A stretch of DNA of 64,000 bases from Hansfordia pulvinata (Eukaryota > Ascomycota > Sordariomycetes > Xylariales): contig BJKQ01000002.1 in NCBI GenBank assembly GCA_006538405.1, positions 1,860,001 through 1,924,000 on the forward strand. Direction: 5' to 3'. Below, piece after piece: positions 23,294 through 33,933 of this stretch. A program made the position numbers and the translations under genes. The notes beneath the pieces were generated by a model. The model saw nothing but the letters and a program-made list of their open reading frames with translations, was not told the DNA's origin and searched no databases. The stretch's first letter is position 1, and each line of letters opens with the position of its first letter.

Positions 23294-23965
23294 GAGCTGC
23301 CCATCATCGAGTCGGATGGAGAGGAAGGGCCCTTGCTGGGGTTTCTCAGGATAGGCCAGGCCTGCCTGTTTTTCGTCGTGTTCTGCGTCGTCGCGATGCA
23401 TGCTAGGAGAGCCACCGATACCCTGACCGATTGGGTCTTCTATGATGGCAGGAAGAGCGAGGTCGACGAAGCCAGGAAACATGAGATCCCTTCGACACAC
23501 ATGGAGACGGCATCCGTACCGTCTCTGCCACCACCAACCACGGCGCCACAAAACACCGGAAACGCCCTGGCGTCCTGGTCAAGCTCCATGCTGCAGCTGA
23601 TGTTATCACCACTGGAGGGTCGGTCCGAGGCTCCCACGAAACACCCTCCCGAGACTCAGCCCGAGCCTCCCACCGACGAACACGAGGATCCCAACAGCAA
23701 GAAGGACCGACGACAACCCACGCCGAGCCCCAGCCGTAGCACTTGGCGCTGGTCGTACAAGACCCGCATCATAGTCGCGTGCCTTTTCCTGGCGTACCTG
23801 AACTACAATTACTACTCGACCGAAGACCATATAGACGGCGGATGGGTTGACCGGACGGCCTTCGTCCCGCACCCGCCGAGGCTATTTCTGGGCCCGCCCG
23901 AGTGGGAGCAGTACGAGATTGTACACGGATACAGTCGGAAGCAGAAGCCGCCACAGGAGATGTAG
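23294..23965 (+). other. In-frame continuation of the CAS1-like coding sequence beyond TAG
   Basis: The 224 codons after the TAG at 23291 are open in the same frame and end at TAG 23963-23965. The first part encodes a helix expected at the end of the Cas1 membrane domain. Then comes a Pro/Ser/Thr/Glu-rich hydrophilic segment, a basic stretch and one more hydrophobic helix (IIVACLFLAYLNYNYY). No ATG suitable for a separate gene lies at its start. No plausible GT-AG intron removes the stop: the nearest GT words before it are too close. Confidence 0.65.
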
Positions 23966-25486
23966 CTCATATGGATGGTACTGGCGCTGCCGTGTCAACA
24001 GGCGACGTGACCACAAGGTATCTCACTACACGTGCGCGGCGTCCAGCAGCGAATAAGGAGGATTATGCCTATTATTACTTAATGTAGCGAGGCGAGCGAT
24101 TATCCAGATATCCTATGGTTTATTACCGAAAGTCAACGTGCAACCAGAGGAAATCCGTGGCGTGAGTGCAGAGGAACGGCGCCCAACGTCGATACCACCG
24201 TGACATCAGTACGGCAATTGGCGACTACGAATGTGACAACAGATAAATTACGGACGTCTCCATGCAGAAGCGAGGGAGGGTCCGTACTCAAAAAGCGTTG
24301 TGGGAAAAGCATTGCTCTCGTCTTGTACGCCCAACTCCGGAGCACGAAGCTCGGGGAGTAGGGCGCATCCGGCTCAAGATCAGGCCTGGGATATCCGGCG
24401 CCTGACCGAGCATGGCAAAAGACCGGGTTCGTTTTGCTACGTGTATACCTATGTATGTCTGCCCGCCCCCGTGGTACACACACATACAGAGAGAGGGCAG
24501 GCGCTGGGCTGAACTAAACGCGGGCCAGTGCCGACCTACCTGTTCCCGCACACCGAGCGCCGCAGCGACCAGGCCCCATGATGCTGACGGGACTGAGAGA
24601 TCGACCCGCGAAAGGTGACTGAGGAGTGTGGTAGACGTGTTATGATTCAACCAAGCGGCTTTGACAGCGTCCGCGGCCTTGATCGTCGTCGTCGTCGTCA
24701 TCGGGGGACGTGCCGCTCGAGGTGTGAGAGTCGTGGTATACGGCAAGTACGGGGCCGTCTAGGATTGGAGGATATATGCTGGGCGGCTTCCATGTTGTAG
24801 AAGACGCGGTGGCCCTGGTGCTGGATGGGTGCCCCATCATGGTGGTGATGACGCGGCGGGTTGAGATGGAGAAGTGTGTGTGAAGGTGAAGAAAATTGCA
24901 CTGCTGCGGTGCTCTGGGAAGTCCAGCAGCCGTTGGGGGCCCCACACGAGCGGCATCTTACGTAATCAGACCTTTGTGGGTGGGGTCTTGGGGATTCCAG
25001 TGTCAAAACGCCAGTGCCGCCGGTTAGTGGATCTGCGTCAGTGCGCGTACGGAGCACAGCAAGACCGCGACGAGCACAACCAAAGGCTGCACATGCCACC
25101 AGGTTGGAATGCAACATGGCAACGAAGGCAATGCTTCTTCAAGGCCATACCCGGCATACTATGAGAGGCTTCCCATGTTCAGACTTGAGCCCTGAAGGTC
25201 ATTGGCATGTGCATACTCGTAAAAAACATGAGTATCAAAGCGTTGGTATCGACAATGGAGACTTGTTCTTGAATGCATATTCTTGAATGCGTGTGTATTG
25301 AGTAAGTAGATACTATATTTCGACAGCAGGGTGCCGATTTGCGGACCACGCCCATTGCCAGCACGAATCGAAACCAGCGTTATACCCAATCTTCACACCA
25401 GATAGCATTAACTCCGTAAACCAAATTAGATGACCGAGTCTGATGCGGTCCCATCCTGAACACCGTGTGCAGGGAGGCCGGCACAT
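23966..25486. other. Intergenic between convergent genes
   Basis: 1.5 kb separating the CAS1-like (+) and carboxypeptidase (-) 3' ends. It includes a GTCGTC run (about 24685-24702), one octamer TACTCGTA (25214) and a lower-GC part from about 25150 to 25440. No protein frame is supported. Confidence 0.5.
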
Positions 25487-27177
25487 CTAGGCGTAGAACT
25501 CGCCACCGATCCAGCGGTTGAAGAAGTCGAGCGAGCCGGCGGGCTGGTTGTACGGAACCATGTGGCCAGCCTGGTAGATCCGCATGAAGGTCAGGTTGCC
25601 GCTGCTCTTGACCTCGCCGTACGCCTCGCTGTCCAGCTCAAGGGAGCCCCACTTGGCCTTCTTGTAGTCCTCGTGGCCGCTCCACTCGAGCTCGTTGGTC
25701 CAGGCCTTGTTGCCCAGCCAGTTGCAGATGTAGTCGGCGTCACCCGCGTACACGAGCACGGGGATCTGCTTCAGCAGCTCGGGAACCAGGTGGTGGTACG
25801 GCTTGGACCAGTCACCGTTGAACAGGAAGTTGCGGTTGATGTCGGTGTTGCAGCTCTCGTAGTTGGTGACCTCGGCACCAATGGCCTCGATGACGTTCTT
25901 CTGGTTCAGGTAGTCGGCAATCCAGGCAGTCTCGGTGTAGCACAGGTTCTCCTGGTCCTTGCACTTCTCGCGCACGTCGTACACGTTGTAGCCAGTGCGC
26001 TGGAACGGGCCAATCAGGGCGTTGTTGCAGTAGATGGCACTGGGGACGCAGCTCCAGGCGCTCTCAGTGTCGTAGCAGTTCTGGATCAGAGACTGGCAGC
26101 GGGGCAGCGAACGGTCCATCGACTCGCACTGGTCGGGGGACAGGACGGCCTTGTAGCCACCCTCACCGCAGGCCATGGGCCGGTACTCGGCGTACTGGGT
26201 GTAAGGGTCGGTCAGACCATTGCCAATGGCCACGCTCTGCAGGTTGATGTTGCGGTTCTTGTGGGACAGGATCTCGTGGGCAAACACGGGGATGTAGTGG
26301 CCGGCGTAGGACTCGCCCGAGATGTGGAAGGGCTGGGTGGAGTACTCGGGGAAGTCGTGGAAGAAGAGGGACAGCAGGGCGTAGATGTCCTTGCTGGCGG
26401 CGACGGTGTCGTAGACGGGGTTGCCGCTGTAAGAGTAGCCAGTGTTGACGGGCTGGTCAATGAAGATGACCGACGCGTTGCTGTTCCACGACTTCTCGTT
26501 GTACTCGAGCTTGCCGCCCTTCTTGACGCTGGACGGGCCAAGTTCCATGAAGAGACCCATCATGGAGGAGCAGCCGGGGCCGCCGTTGAGCCACAGCACA
26601 ACGGGGTCGTTCTTGGGGTCATTGCGAGACTCGAAGAACCCTGGAGAGGAGATGAGGCTCAAGGTCAGCTGAGAGGGCAGGACAAGGAGGGCTCGGCGGA
26701 TGTCTTACAGTAGAAAAGATGCTTGTCGTTGGCCTCGTCGTCGAGGTAGCCGCTGTACTGCTTGACCTTGTCGACGCCGAGAGCGGAGGGGTCGACCTTC
26801 TTGGCACGCAGGTTGTAGGACTCGAGAGGGCCGTCAATCTTGCGGTGCTTGACGCCGTCGGTCTCGGTCCACATGGCCTGGATGTCGGCGCCCTTGACGA
26901 CGCGGTCCCAGTGGCTGTCGGGCTTGCGGTTGTGGGCCTTGGGCATGGAGACAAAGTTGGAAGCCTTGTCCATGAAGCCGGGGACGAGCAGGCTCATTTC
27001 GTCCCACAGGCCCTTGGCTTGCTCGGGCATCTTGCCAACGGCCTTCTCGAGGGTCTCGAGGGGGTTGCGCAGCGAGTCGGCGACGGGCCTGAAGGCGGAG
27101 TTGCCGCCGAGGACCTGTTGGTCGGCGGCCAGGGCGCCCGAGGCGCCCAGGAGCAGAGTAGATGTAGCCACCTTCAT
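25487..27177 (-). CDS. cpyA: Vacuolar carboxypeptidase Y (serine carboxypeptidase S10)
   Basis: Vacuolar protease removing C-terminal residues from peptides; made as a secreted-pathway precursor with propeptide. Minus-strand exons 27177-26709 and 26640-25487, one 68-nt intron, 540 aa, the usual length for filamentous-fungal CPY. Residues 1-17 are a signal peptide ([17 protein letters not shown]). Residues 18 to about 130 form the propeptide. The mature enzyme shows SGYLDDE, the oxyanion block [14 protein letters not shown], the nucleophile GESYAGHY (Ser about 267), the Asp block [14 protein letters not shown] (about 455-468) and the His block [14 protein letters not shown] (His about 516). 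The five cysteine-pair region ([35 protein letters not shown]) is intact. The ATG is chosen because it starts the signal peptide. Divergent from SDO1. Confidence 0.97.
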
Positions 27178-28880
27178 GACGGGCGAGGGTGTGGATGAGC
27201 AAGATGGAGGACCTGCCCGGGAGAAGTGATGATGGAGATGGGCAGGAGATGGAGAGGGCGGCGGACGGAGAGATCGAGCCAGGCGATAGATAACGCGGAC
27301 CGCAGCGCAGCTCGTCCGAGCTCCAGAGTCGGGTCGGGGTGCGAGGCCGGGGGTGCCTGAAGGGTGCTCTGAGCTGTCTGTCCGGGGGGCTGTTAGCAGG
27401 GTACTTGGATGCTGGTGGGACAACGCGGCGAGAAGCAAGAACCTCGGTATCTAGGATCGATGCACTGGGCGAAGGAGCTCGGGAGTCCCCCAGTCAACCG
27501 ATAGCACGGCCGTCATGCGGGGGTTCCTGCAGCGTACCAACTCAACTGGTCTGTGCAGCCTGGACCGCCAGCGCTGGCGTGAAGAGGGTGCTTAACTGTT
27601 AGGGGAGTACACGGGCGGTACCTCGCAGGCCTGGACCAGATGCTCCACCCGGGCGGCACGCGACAAGGTCCGGTGGACGAATGCGGTCGCAGTCGAGGAG
27701 GGGCCTGGCCGATAACATGCGTCATAGGTTGCTGGCGGCCACGCGTAGTCGTTTCGGGCCTTACGGATGCGATGTGCCTTGGTACCTACGTCTGGGTGCC
27801 AGCTTGGATGGAGATGGTGATGCGCTCAGCACGTCAGGTGCCCGTCTCCCCCCGGTTCACGTCTTTGCACGCCCACGCCAGGCACCGCTCAGCTAGACAT
27901 CCATCTTGCAGCCCTACTTTGGCATCTGTAGGTACGTATGAGTACTCCGTGGGTAGCTGGGACTGGCGAAGGAGCGACTATCTGGCAGTGAACAATGCCC
28001 AATTACGAGTCATACTCGTGACCCTGAATCTCTGCCCGCCTCGCTTGATGCGGACTTGGCTGGCGATCCGATCCGATCCGGTCTGGTCTGGTCTCAGCGA
28101 CAGCCAGGCAACTTGACTCTGGGGATATCGGCGCGCCCTGATGCGCGCGCCATCGCCTCCAAAGCACGTGCAATTCCGACATGGGCCCGAGCAGCTGAAA
28201 ACAGAGCCCCGTGGCAGAGCACCACAGCGCCGTGCTACTGCCTGGATTTGGTAGGTGTCGGGATTCCGCACTAATATTTGACTCTGGCGGCCATGGATGA
28301 TTCATATGCTATTCGCCGTGATGCGCCGCCAATAAGCCACAGCCTCTACACTCGGTGCACCTCCGATCAAATGAACAGCCAGTTGCTCATACCGCCAAGC
28401 GTACGGCTAACGAGTTTGCTTGAAGAATGGATACGCGTTGATCGGATAGGCAGTGGGGAAAGCTAAAGGTTCATTCATTTAGGTGGCCTACCTTACGCGG
28501 TCATACCTGTACATGTAGGTTCGTGATAAAAGGACCCTATGATGTGGTAGGTGCCGCGCTACTGGCAGAAACACCAACACCACCCACCCGCCAGCGCTGC
28601 CCCGCTGCCCGCGCTTACGAGTGGTACCCCACGTCGCAACCAGTATCAGGGATTTTTCTCTCCTGTCAATCTGCACTCGGAAATACAATCGACGACAACG
28701 CCTTTTGAGCCGGTCTCGAAAAACACGTTTCTCAACACATCCACGAAACCACCGTTCGAATTCCTTTCTTTCTGAACGCGCCGAACACTACAGCGGACCA
28801 TCGTGTTCGCGCACCGACACCACCACCACCACCACGCCGACGCTCCGCCGCAACCCCAGCCCCCAGACACAGCCGCCAAG
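27178..28880. promoter_or_regulatory. Divergent intergenic region between CPY and SDO1
   Basis: 1.7 kb holding both promoters. The 100 bases next to each ATG are pyrimidine-rich in the sense strand, as in fungal leaders; on the SDO1 side there is a CACCAC run (28820-28835). Near-matches to the octamer (TATGAGTACTC at about 27937, CATACTCGTGAC at about 28010) occur, but no exact copy. No coding frame is supported. Confidence 0.5.
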
Positions 28881-29831
28881 ATGAACAAGATCAACCAACC
28901 CTCGAACCAAATCAAACTGACCAACGTGTCCATGGTCCGCCTCAAGAAGGGCAAGAAGCGCTTCGAGCTCGCCTGCTACAAGAACAAGGTCCTCGAGTGG
29001 CGCTCCGGCATCGAGACGGACCTCGACGAGGTCCTGCAGATCCCCAACGTCTTCCTCAACGTCTCCAAGGGCCAGACCGCACCCAAGGACGACCTCAACA
29101 AGGCCTTCGGCAAGGACAAGCCCGTCAACGACATCATCCTCGAGATCCTCAAGAAGGGCGAGCTGCAGGTCGGCGAGAAGGAGCGCGCCGCCCAGATGGA
29201 CCGCGTCCACAACGAGGTCATCTCCATCGTCGCCAGCAAGCTCGTCGACCCCCGCACCAAGCGCGTCTACACGTTCGGCATGATCGAGAAGGCCCTCGAC
29301 ATGCTCAGCTCCCAGGCCCACACCAACAACAGCCAGGACGGCAAGGACAAGTCGGGCAGCGGCGCCGGCAGCACCCCGGCCGCCGGCGAGGACGGCGAGG
29401 CCAAGCCCCGCCCGCCGGCCAAGGAGCACACCTGGACCGGCGTCGTCACCACCAAGAGCGCCAAGAGCCAGGCCCTCGAGGCCATGAAGGCCCTCATCGC
29501 CAGCCAGCCCATCCCCGTCGCCCGCGCGCGCATGCGCCTGCGCGTCACCTGCTCCACCAACATCCTCAAGCAGGCCGTCAAGGCGCCTGGCGGCGCTGAC
29601 AGCAAAGACAAGGACAAGTCACAACAGCAGCAGGCGGCGGGCACCGTCAAGGACCGCATCCTCGGCCTCTTCGAGCAGGTCGAGTCGCAGGACGTGCTGG
29701 GGTCCGAGTGGGAGGCTGTCGGCTTCGTCGAGCCCGGGGCCTACAAGGAGCTTTCCGACTTTATCGGCAACGAGACCAAGGGCCAGGGGCGCGTCGAGGT
29801 GCTCGACATGGCAGTAACGCACGAGGACTGA
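28881..29831 (+). CDS. SDO1: Ribosome maturation protein SDO1 (SBDS homologue)
   Basis: Acts in the cytoplasm with the GTPase Efl1 to release Tif6 from the 60S subunit. Single exon, 316 aa. The N-terminal SBDS/FYSH domain begins INQPSNQIKLTNVSMVRLKKGKKRFELACYKNKV in family order (MNKINQPSNQIKLTNVSMVR at the start), with WRSGIETDLDEVLQIPNVFLNVSKGQ; the central domain has PRTKRVYTFGMIEKAL; the C-terminal ferredoxin-like domain has QPIPVARARMRLRV and ends GRVEVLDMAV. Two insertions not present in yeast Sdo1 (about 250 aa) are visible: a Gly/Ser/Lys/Asp-rich linker at about residues 150-185 and a Gln-rich piece at about 240-250. In-frame codons before 28881 start only at GTG, so the ATG at 28881 is used. 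Confidence 0.97.
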   Translation: MNKINQPSNQIKLTNVSMVRLKKGKKRFELACYKNKVLEWRSGIETDLDEVLQIPNVFLNVSKGQTAPKDDLNKAFGKDKPVNDIILEILKKGELQVGEKERAAQMDRVHNEVISIVASKLVDPRTKRVYTFGMIEKALDMLSSQAHTNNSQDGKDKSGSGAGSTPAAGEDGEAKPRPPAKEHTWTGVVTTKSAKSQALEAMKALIASQPIPVARARMRLRVTCSTNILKQAVKAPGGADSKDKDKSQQQQAAGTVKDRILGLFEQVESQDVLGSEWEAVGFVEPGAYKELSDFIGNETKGQGRVEVLDMAVTHED

Positions 29832-30653
29832 GCAGTACGAAGGAGCCTGGCGGTTTCGGATGATTCGACCACTCTTTTCAATTGCTCTCTTTGATCTTTC
29901 TTGGCTTGTTTTCGAGAAAAAAGGTGCCAGGGACGCGATGGAGAAGAGCACGCACGAGCCATTTTCAGAAGACTTAGTAGCGATCTCTTTCAAGACCTTA
30001 GATAGACGATAGCATGTGAAAAGCGATACCCCCACAAGCCGTCAGATGCGTCTTTGGCTATCAACCTAGGACATGTATGCCGCGCCATGTCCACTTCCAA
30101 GCCCCCAACATTAGTCATGAAAGAGCTTGAACAAGGCCGTTATTAATGGGACACCCTTACGTTACGCCTCGCCTATGAGTAGAGGGAAGCTGAAGATTTC
30201 TGACCAAGGTCCCGCAATATCATTTCGCCGAAGGGCCCCCACGTAGGTATCACACAGGTGGTCCCGAGTCATCGCACACTCGACAGATTGCAGCCCAATC
30301 CCACATGTCACTGGAAACGGTAACGCCCGCATGTCTTTCATGAATGAGATGCCTCAGTATTCCTTTGTACTAAGTACATCTATGCTTGGCCCCCCTGATG
30401 ATTCCGAGTTTTTTTGTATTGTCGTAAAGCAATCCCATGATGTCGAGGTAGGAGAGATGATGCAGTTGTTGGGTTCCAGCCTCGGTCCGGCTCCTTCCCT
30501 CCCGTCACGCCTGTTCCAGCGCGGTTCCGGAGAAGAGGAAGAGGGGAACATAAATTCCGGAGAACATCCGAGGACCTGAAAAAACCAAAAGGGGAAAATG
30601 AGAACCACCAAGCACGCCTCGAGCACCGTTTTTCCAACTCCGGGACGAATAAT
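29832..30653. other. Intergenic between convergent SDO1 and RPS18
   Basis: 0.8 kb of 3' flanking sequence for both genes. Nothing else is supported; no conserved frame or RNA fold stands out. Confidence 0.5.
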
Positions 30654-31523
30654 TTAGCCACCCTTCTTCTTGGAGACACCGACAGTCCGGCCGCGGCGGC
30701 CAGTCGTCTTGGTGTGCTGACCGCGCACGCGGAGACCCCAGTAGTGACGGAGACCGCGGTGGGCGCGGATCTTCTTGAGGCGCTCCAGGTCCTCGCGGAG
30801 CTTCTGGTCGACACCGTTGGCCAGGACCTGCGAGTTCTTGCCGTCGGTGATGTCGCGCTGTCTGTTGAGGAACCAGGTGGGGATCTTGTACTGGGTGGGG
30901 TTCTGGATGATGGTGACGATACGCTCGAGCTCTTCGGAGGTGAGCTCACCGGCGCTGTGTGGAATGTCAGTACTCCGTCTCCATGTCTTAAGGTTATGTC
31001 GCGCCCGAGGGGTGGCCGTATTGGAGGCGCCAAGTCAGGCATCGAGGGAATTGCATACCGCTTGTTCAAGTCGACGTCGGCCTTCTTGCAGACCAAGTTG
31101 GAGTATCGGCGACCGACACCCTTGATGCGGGTCATGGCGTACATGACCTTCTCCTCACCCTTAACATTGGTGTTGAGGAGACGCAAGATCTGTGGGGGTT
31201 GATTGTTAGCGGCCAGTCTCCTTCTCGGGCGATCTTCGTGCGGCGTGCGCATGCTGCAAAGATTGTCGATGATGGCAATGAGGATGATGATGCTGCTGCT
31301 GCTGCTTATGCTCCTGCGACCGCTTGTCGCTTCATGTGCTCAGCCGGGCTAGCTCGCGCTACCCCTCCAGCAGAACCGAGGCATCTCGCGTGGTGCGGAA
31401 CGGGGCGGCGGCGGCGAGTCGGCTGGGCGCGAACTGCAGCGGTCGCAGGCAGCGCGTGGAGGGATCGATGGGGAGCCGACTTACGAACTGGAAGTTCGTC
31501 TTCTCTCCCGAGACGAGCGACAT
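30654..31523 (-). CDS. RPS18: 40S ribosomal protein S18 (uS13)
   Basis: Component of the head of the small ribosomal subunit. Minus-strand exons 31523-31485, 31189-31059 and 30954-30654 encode 156 aa, the usual length. The sequence opens [13 protein letters not shown], continues [19 protein letters not shown] and [20 protein letters not shown], and ends with [20 protein letters not shown] and GVSKKKGG. The first intron (31190-31484, about 295 nt) is long for this genome and sits 13 codons after the start, a common arrangement in fungal ribosomal-protein genes where introns support expression. It contains a GAT/GCT-repeat segment (about 31270-31310). I looked for box C/D elements of an intronic snoRNA and found no convincing pair. 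Confidence 0.97.
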
Positions 31524-33343
31524 GATGGGCAACGGTTCTTGTCGTGATGTTGCCTTGGGTGTTGTCGATCGGGCGATAGAGTGATCGTGAAGTCAACCGA
31601 CAGAGAAGGTGGTTGAGGCGGGCGGTAGGCAATTTTCCCACGGCTTCGCTTAATTAGGGCAGCAGGGGGGCCGGCCACCGGGCTCCAAAACCACCGACGC
31701 TGTCTTGTGGAGGTCGCCACGCCACGCCGCTCCAATTCTAACAGTCCGTCGGCAATTTCGACAGTGTGCAGACCATCAGCTGTCAACCTCGGCCGCACAG
31801 CTGCCAGTGTACCCGCTTTTTGGCCAAGCCCAGCCAGCGGTTGAGCCACACTTCCTGCCGAGGCTGAGAACACTGGAGTAGCCAGGATCGGACTTATACA
31901 GTCCATCTAATCTGTACAGCCAAGAGCTCGAGTCTTGAGAGGTACGAGTACTCGTACTGGGCAGACCGCGTTTTGCTTTTTGCTGAGAGCTGATTTTGAT
32001 CGATAGACCAGCCACCCGCAACCTCTCGTAGACAGCTAAATGGGCCGGCCTTCTCCTCGCATCATGGCGCTCTCACCATCGTTCTTCTTTCACCTCACAC
32101 CTCCCGCCACAAAATTAGATCTCTTTGCTACCTACCACCCCCAACACTCTACGCTTCTCACAGCTGCGGCACCGACTGCTCACTGTATTCGCACTGCTGC
32201 CGGCCTCTGGCCGAGTCGCATGAGTGATCACACAGATTCGTCGGTGTGCTACGCGGCTGAAGCAGGCCATCGGATGAGGACGCGCAGCCTTTGGGCCACC
32301 GCTGGTCCAGTTTGGGCCTGGTGATGACCTCTGCAGCTGCCCTTCTCCTCGCAGAACGGCCACTTGGCGTCTTTTCTCTCTTATTCCAATACTGGAAATC
32401 CCCTCTCATCGCCATCGATTGACTCGCAATCGTCGATGCGCTCTGTTCATCTCCACCTTGCAGCGGCCGGGTAGCGGCGTGTTGGCTGGCCCATGTCGCC
32501 TCCGCCTCGCACGGCTCGTTTCGCCTATGGCCTGCAGCAGAAAATTTCCTCACATCTTTTCGCCTCCCTCGAGGCGGAAGGGAATCGCAACCCGATTGGT
32601 CCGAGTGGATACATGGGCCTCCTCCCGAAATTTATAACACCCCGGAATGGCCCTCGGTCAGCCAAACTGCACATCTTTCTCTTCGTGTCATGCACCTGCA
32701 CACGGAGCAGGGGTATTGTTGATGAGACCACTGTCTTGGGTCGAGATGATCACAACGACTGCCCCTCTAGGTAATCCGATATATCGTAGCCGCCCTGGAA
32801 ATTCCGTGAAGTGACATAAATCCCGCGATGAGATGAAAATGCAATGGCCTATGATGATTATTTCTTACACAGTCTATGAGGATACATCCAATGAGTATCA
32901 CATTCACACTGAAAATGCTGAGGCCTATTGCACCATTCATTTTTGATCAATCATCTTCCATGTTGATGGGTCATGTGTTTCATTTCTCTAATATATACAT
33001 GATACACGTTAAGGGCGTAAATATGGCATGATTACAGCGCCGCCTGCATCGGCAGGGCGCATTCGAATTGACGGCCATGGCATTCGTGAATGTCCATGCC
33101 GGCATGTATCAGTGTCGTAGATTATTGACAGTTGAAGGGGGGAAGAAAAGCAAGGTGGTCGGCGTGTGCTGCCGCAATGTCTTCCATCCGAATCAATCCA
33201 GAACGCCGCTTTCCCAGGGCTGTCTGCTGCCTATACCAGACGGCAGGGGTTCCCAATGGGGTAATGCAGAACAAGAAAAGCAAAGAGTAAGGCCTGTGAG
33301 GTGCCCAAACGCCGGGTGTAAATGCGAAACGACAGGAGAGATT
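31524..33343. other. Intergenic, no supported gene
   Basis: Contains the RPS18 promoter (right after 31523) and the 3' flank of the gene ending at 33344. A perfect 14-base palindrome TACGAGTACTCGTA lies at 31943-31956. The part from about 32780 to 33060 is noticeably richer in A and T. No coding frame is convincing. Confidence 0.5.
31943..31956. repeat. 14-base perfect palindrome TACGAGTACTCGTA
   Basis: Identical to the copy at 41145-41158. It lies about 420 bases upstream of the RPS18 start on the opposite side from its coding region. Confidence 0.8.
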
Positions 33344-33889
33344 TTAAGCGACGGTCTCGACCTGGTCGACCTCGGGGGCGTCGTCGTCCTCGTCGCCGTC
33401 GGCGCGGGCCAGGTTGTTACGGGCGCGGGCCTTGTTGTCCGACTCGTCGCTGGAGGACTCGCCGGCGTGCTTGAGCTTGGCCGAGGAGGAGGCGGCGGTG
33501 GCCAGGTCTGACGGCGGCAGGGCATGTTGGTAGTCGAAGCTGACACGGCGCGAGGCGCAGGGGCTGATGCCGCTGTAGATGCTGTGGCCGTAGTTGCGGC
33601 CGAAATTCCACTCGAACGAGTTGAGGATCTTCTGGTGCTCCATGTTCTGGCGGGTGAAGGGCTTGTGCAGGTGAGGATACTCGCTGCGGCTGGCCTGCAT
33701 GGATTTGGAGGCGCGGTGTGACCTGAAGCCGCCAGTGAGGCTGCGGATGAGGCCGCCCTTGGAGGTCGTCTTGGACAGGTCCGGCCCGTCGGAGGAGTCG
33801 TTGGGCGGCGGCGTCGTCGTGCCGCCCGTCTCGTTAGAGCTGGACGAAGTCTTGCGACTCCGGCTCAGTCTCAACTTGCCGAAACCCAT
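33344..33889 (-). CDS. Small unknown protein, basic N-terminus and acidic C-terminus
   Basis: Single exon, 181 aa, not recognised as a named family. It begins MGFGKLRLSRSRKTSSSSNE, which is basic and Ser-rich, has a central segment that looks folded and conserved (HQKILNSFEWNFGRNYGHS then YSGISPCASRRVSFDYQ), and ends in a Ser/Asp/Glu-rich tail (ADGDEDDDAPEVDQVE). The central RRVSFD is a good match to a basophilic kinase site. No signal peptide or membrane helix. Codon use is strongly biased to C/G at third positions, like confirmed genes nearby, which supports it as real. The ATG is followed upstream (33890 onward) by a TG microsatellite in the presumed leader. Confidence 0.65.
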   Translation of the reverse strand: MGFGKLRLSRSRKTSSSSNETGGTTTPPPNDSSDGPDLSKTTSKGGLIRSLTGGFRSHRASKSMQASRSEYPHLHKPFTRQNMEHQKILNSFEWNFGRNYGHSIYSGISPCASRRVSFDYQHALPPSDLATAASSSAKLKHAGESSSDESDNKARARNNLARADGDEDDDAPEVDQVETVA

Positions 33890-33913
33890 GGCGTGGAGGA
33901 GGAGAGGGGTTTG

Positions 33914-33933
33914 GCGTGTGTGTGTGTGTGTGT
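33914..33933. repeat. TG dinucleotide microsatellite
   Basis: About ten TG units just upstream of the small gene starting at 33889 on the minus strand. Seen directly. Confidence 0.85.

Noticed and set aside
24640..24945. Short minus-strand frame with an Asp run
   Set aside because: The Asp run comes from a GTC/GTCGTC repeat; the rest is without recognisable features.
25562..26713. 383-codon plus-strand frame opposite carboxypeptidase Y
   Set aside because: Val/Leu/Gly-rich antisense shadow of a strongly biased gene.
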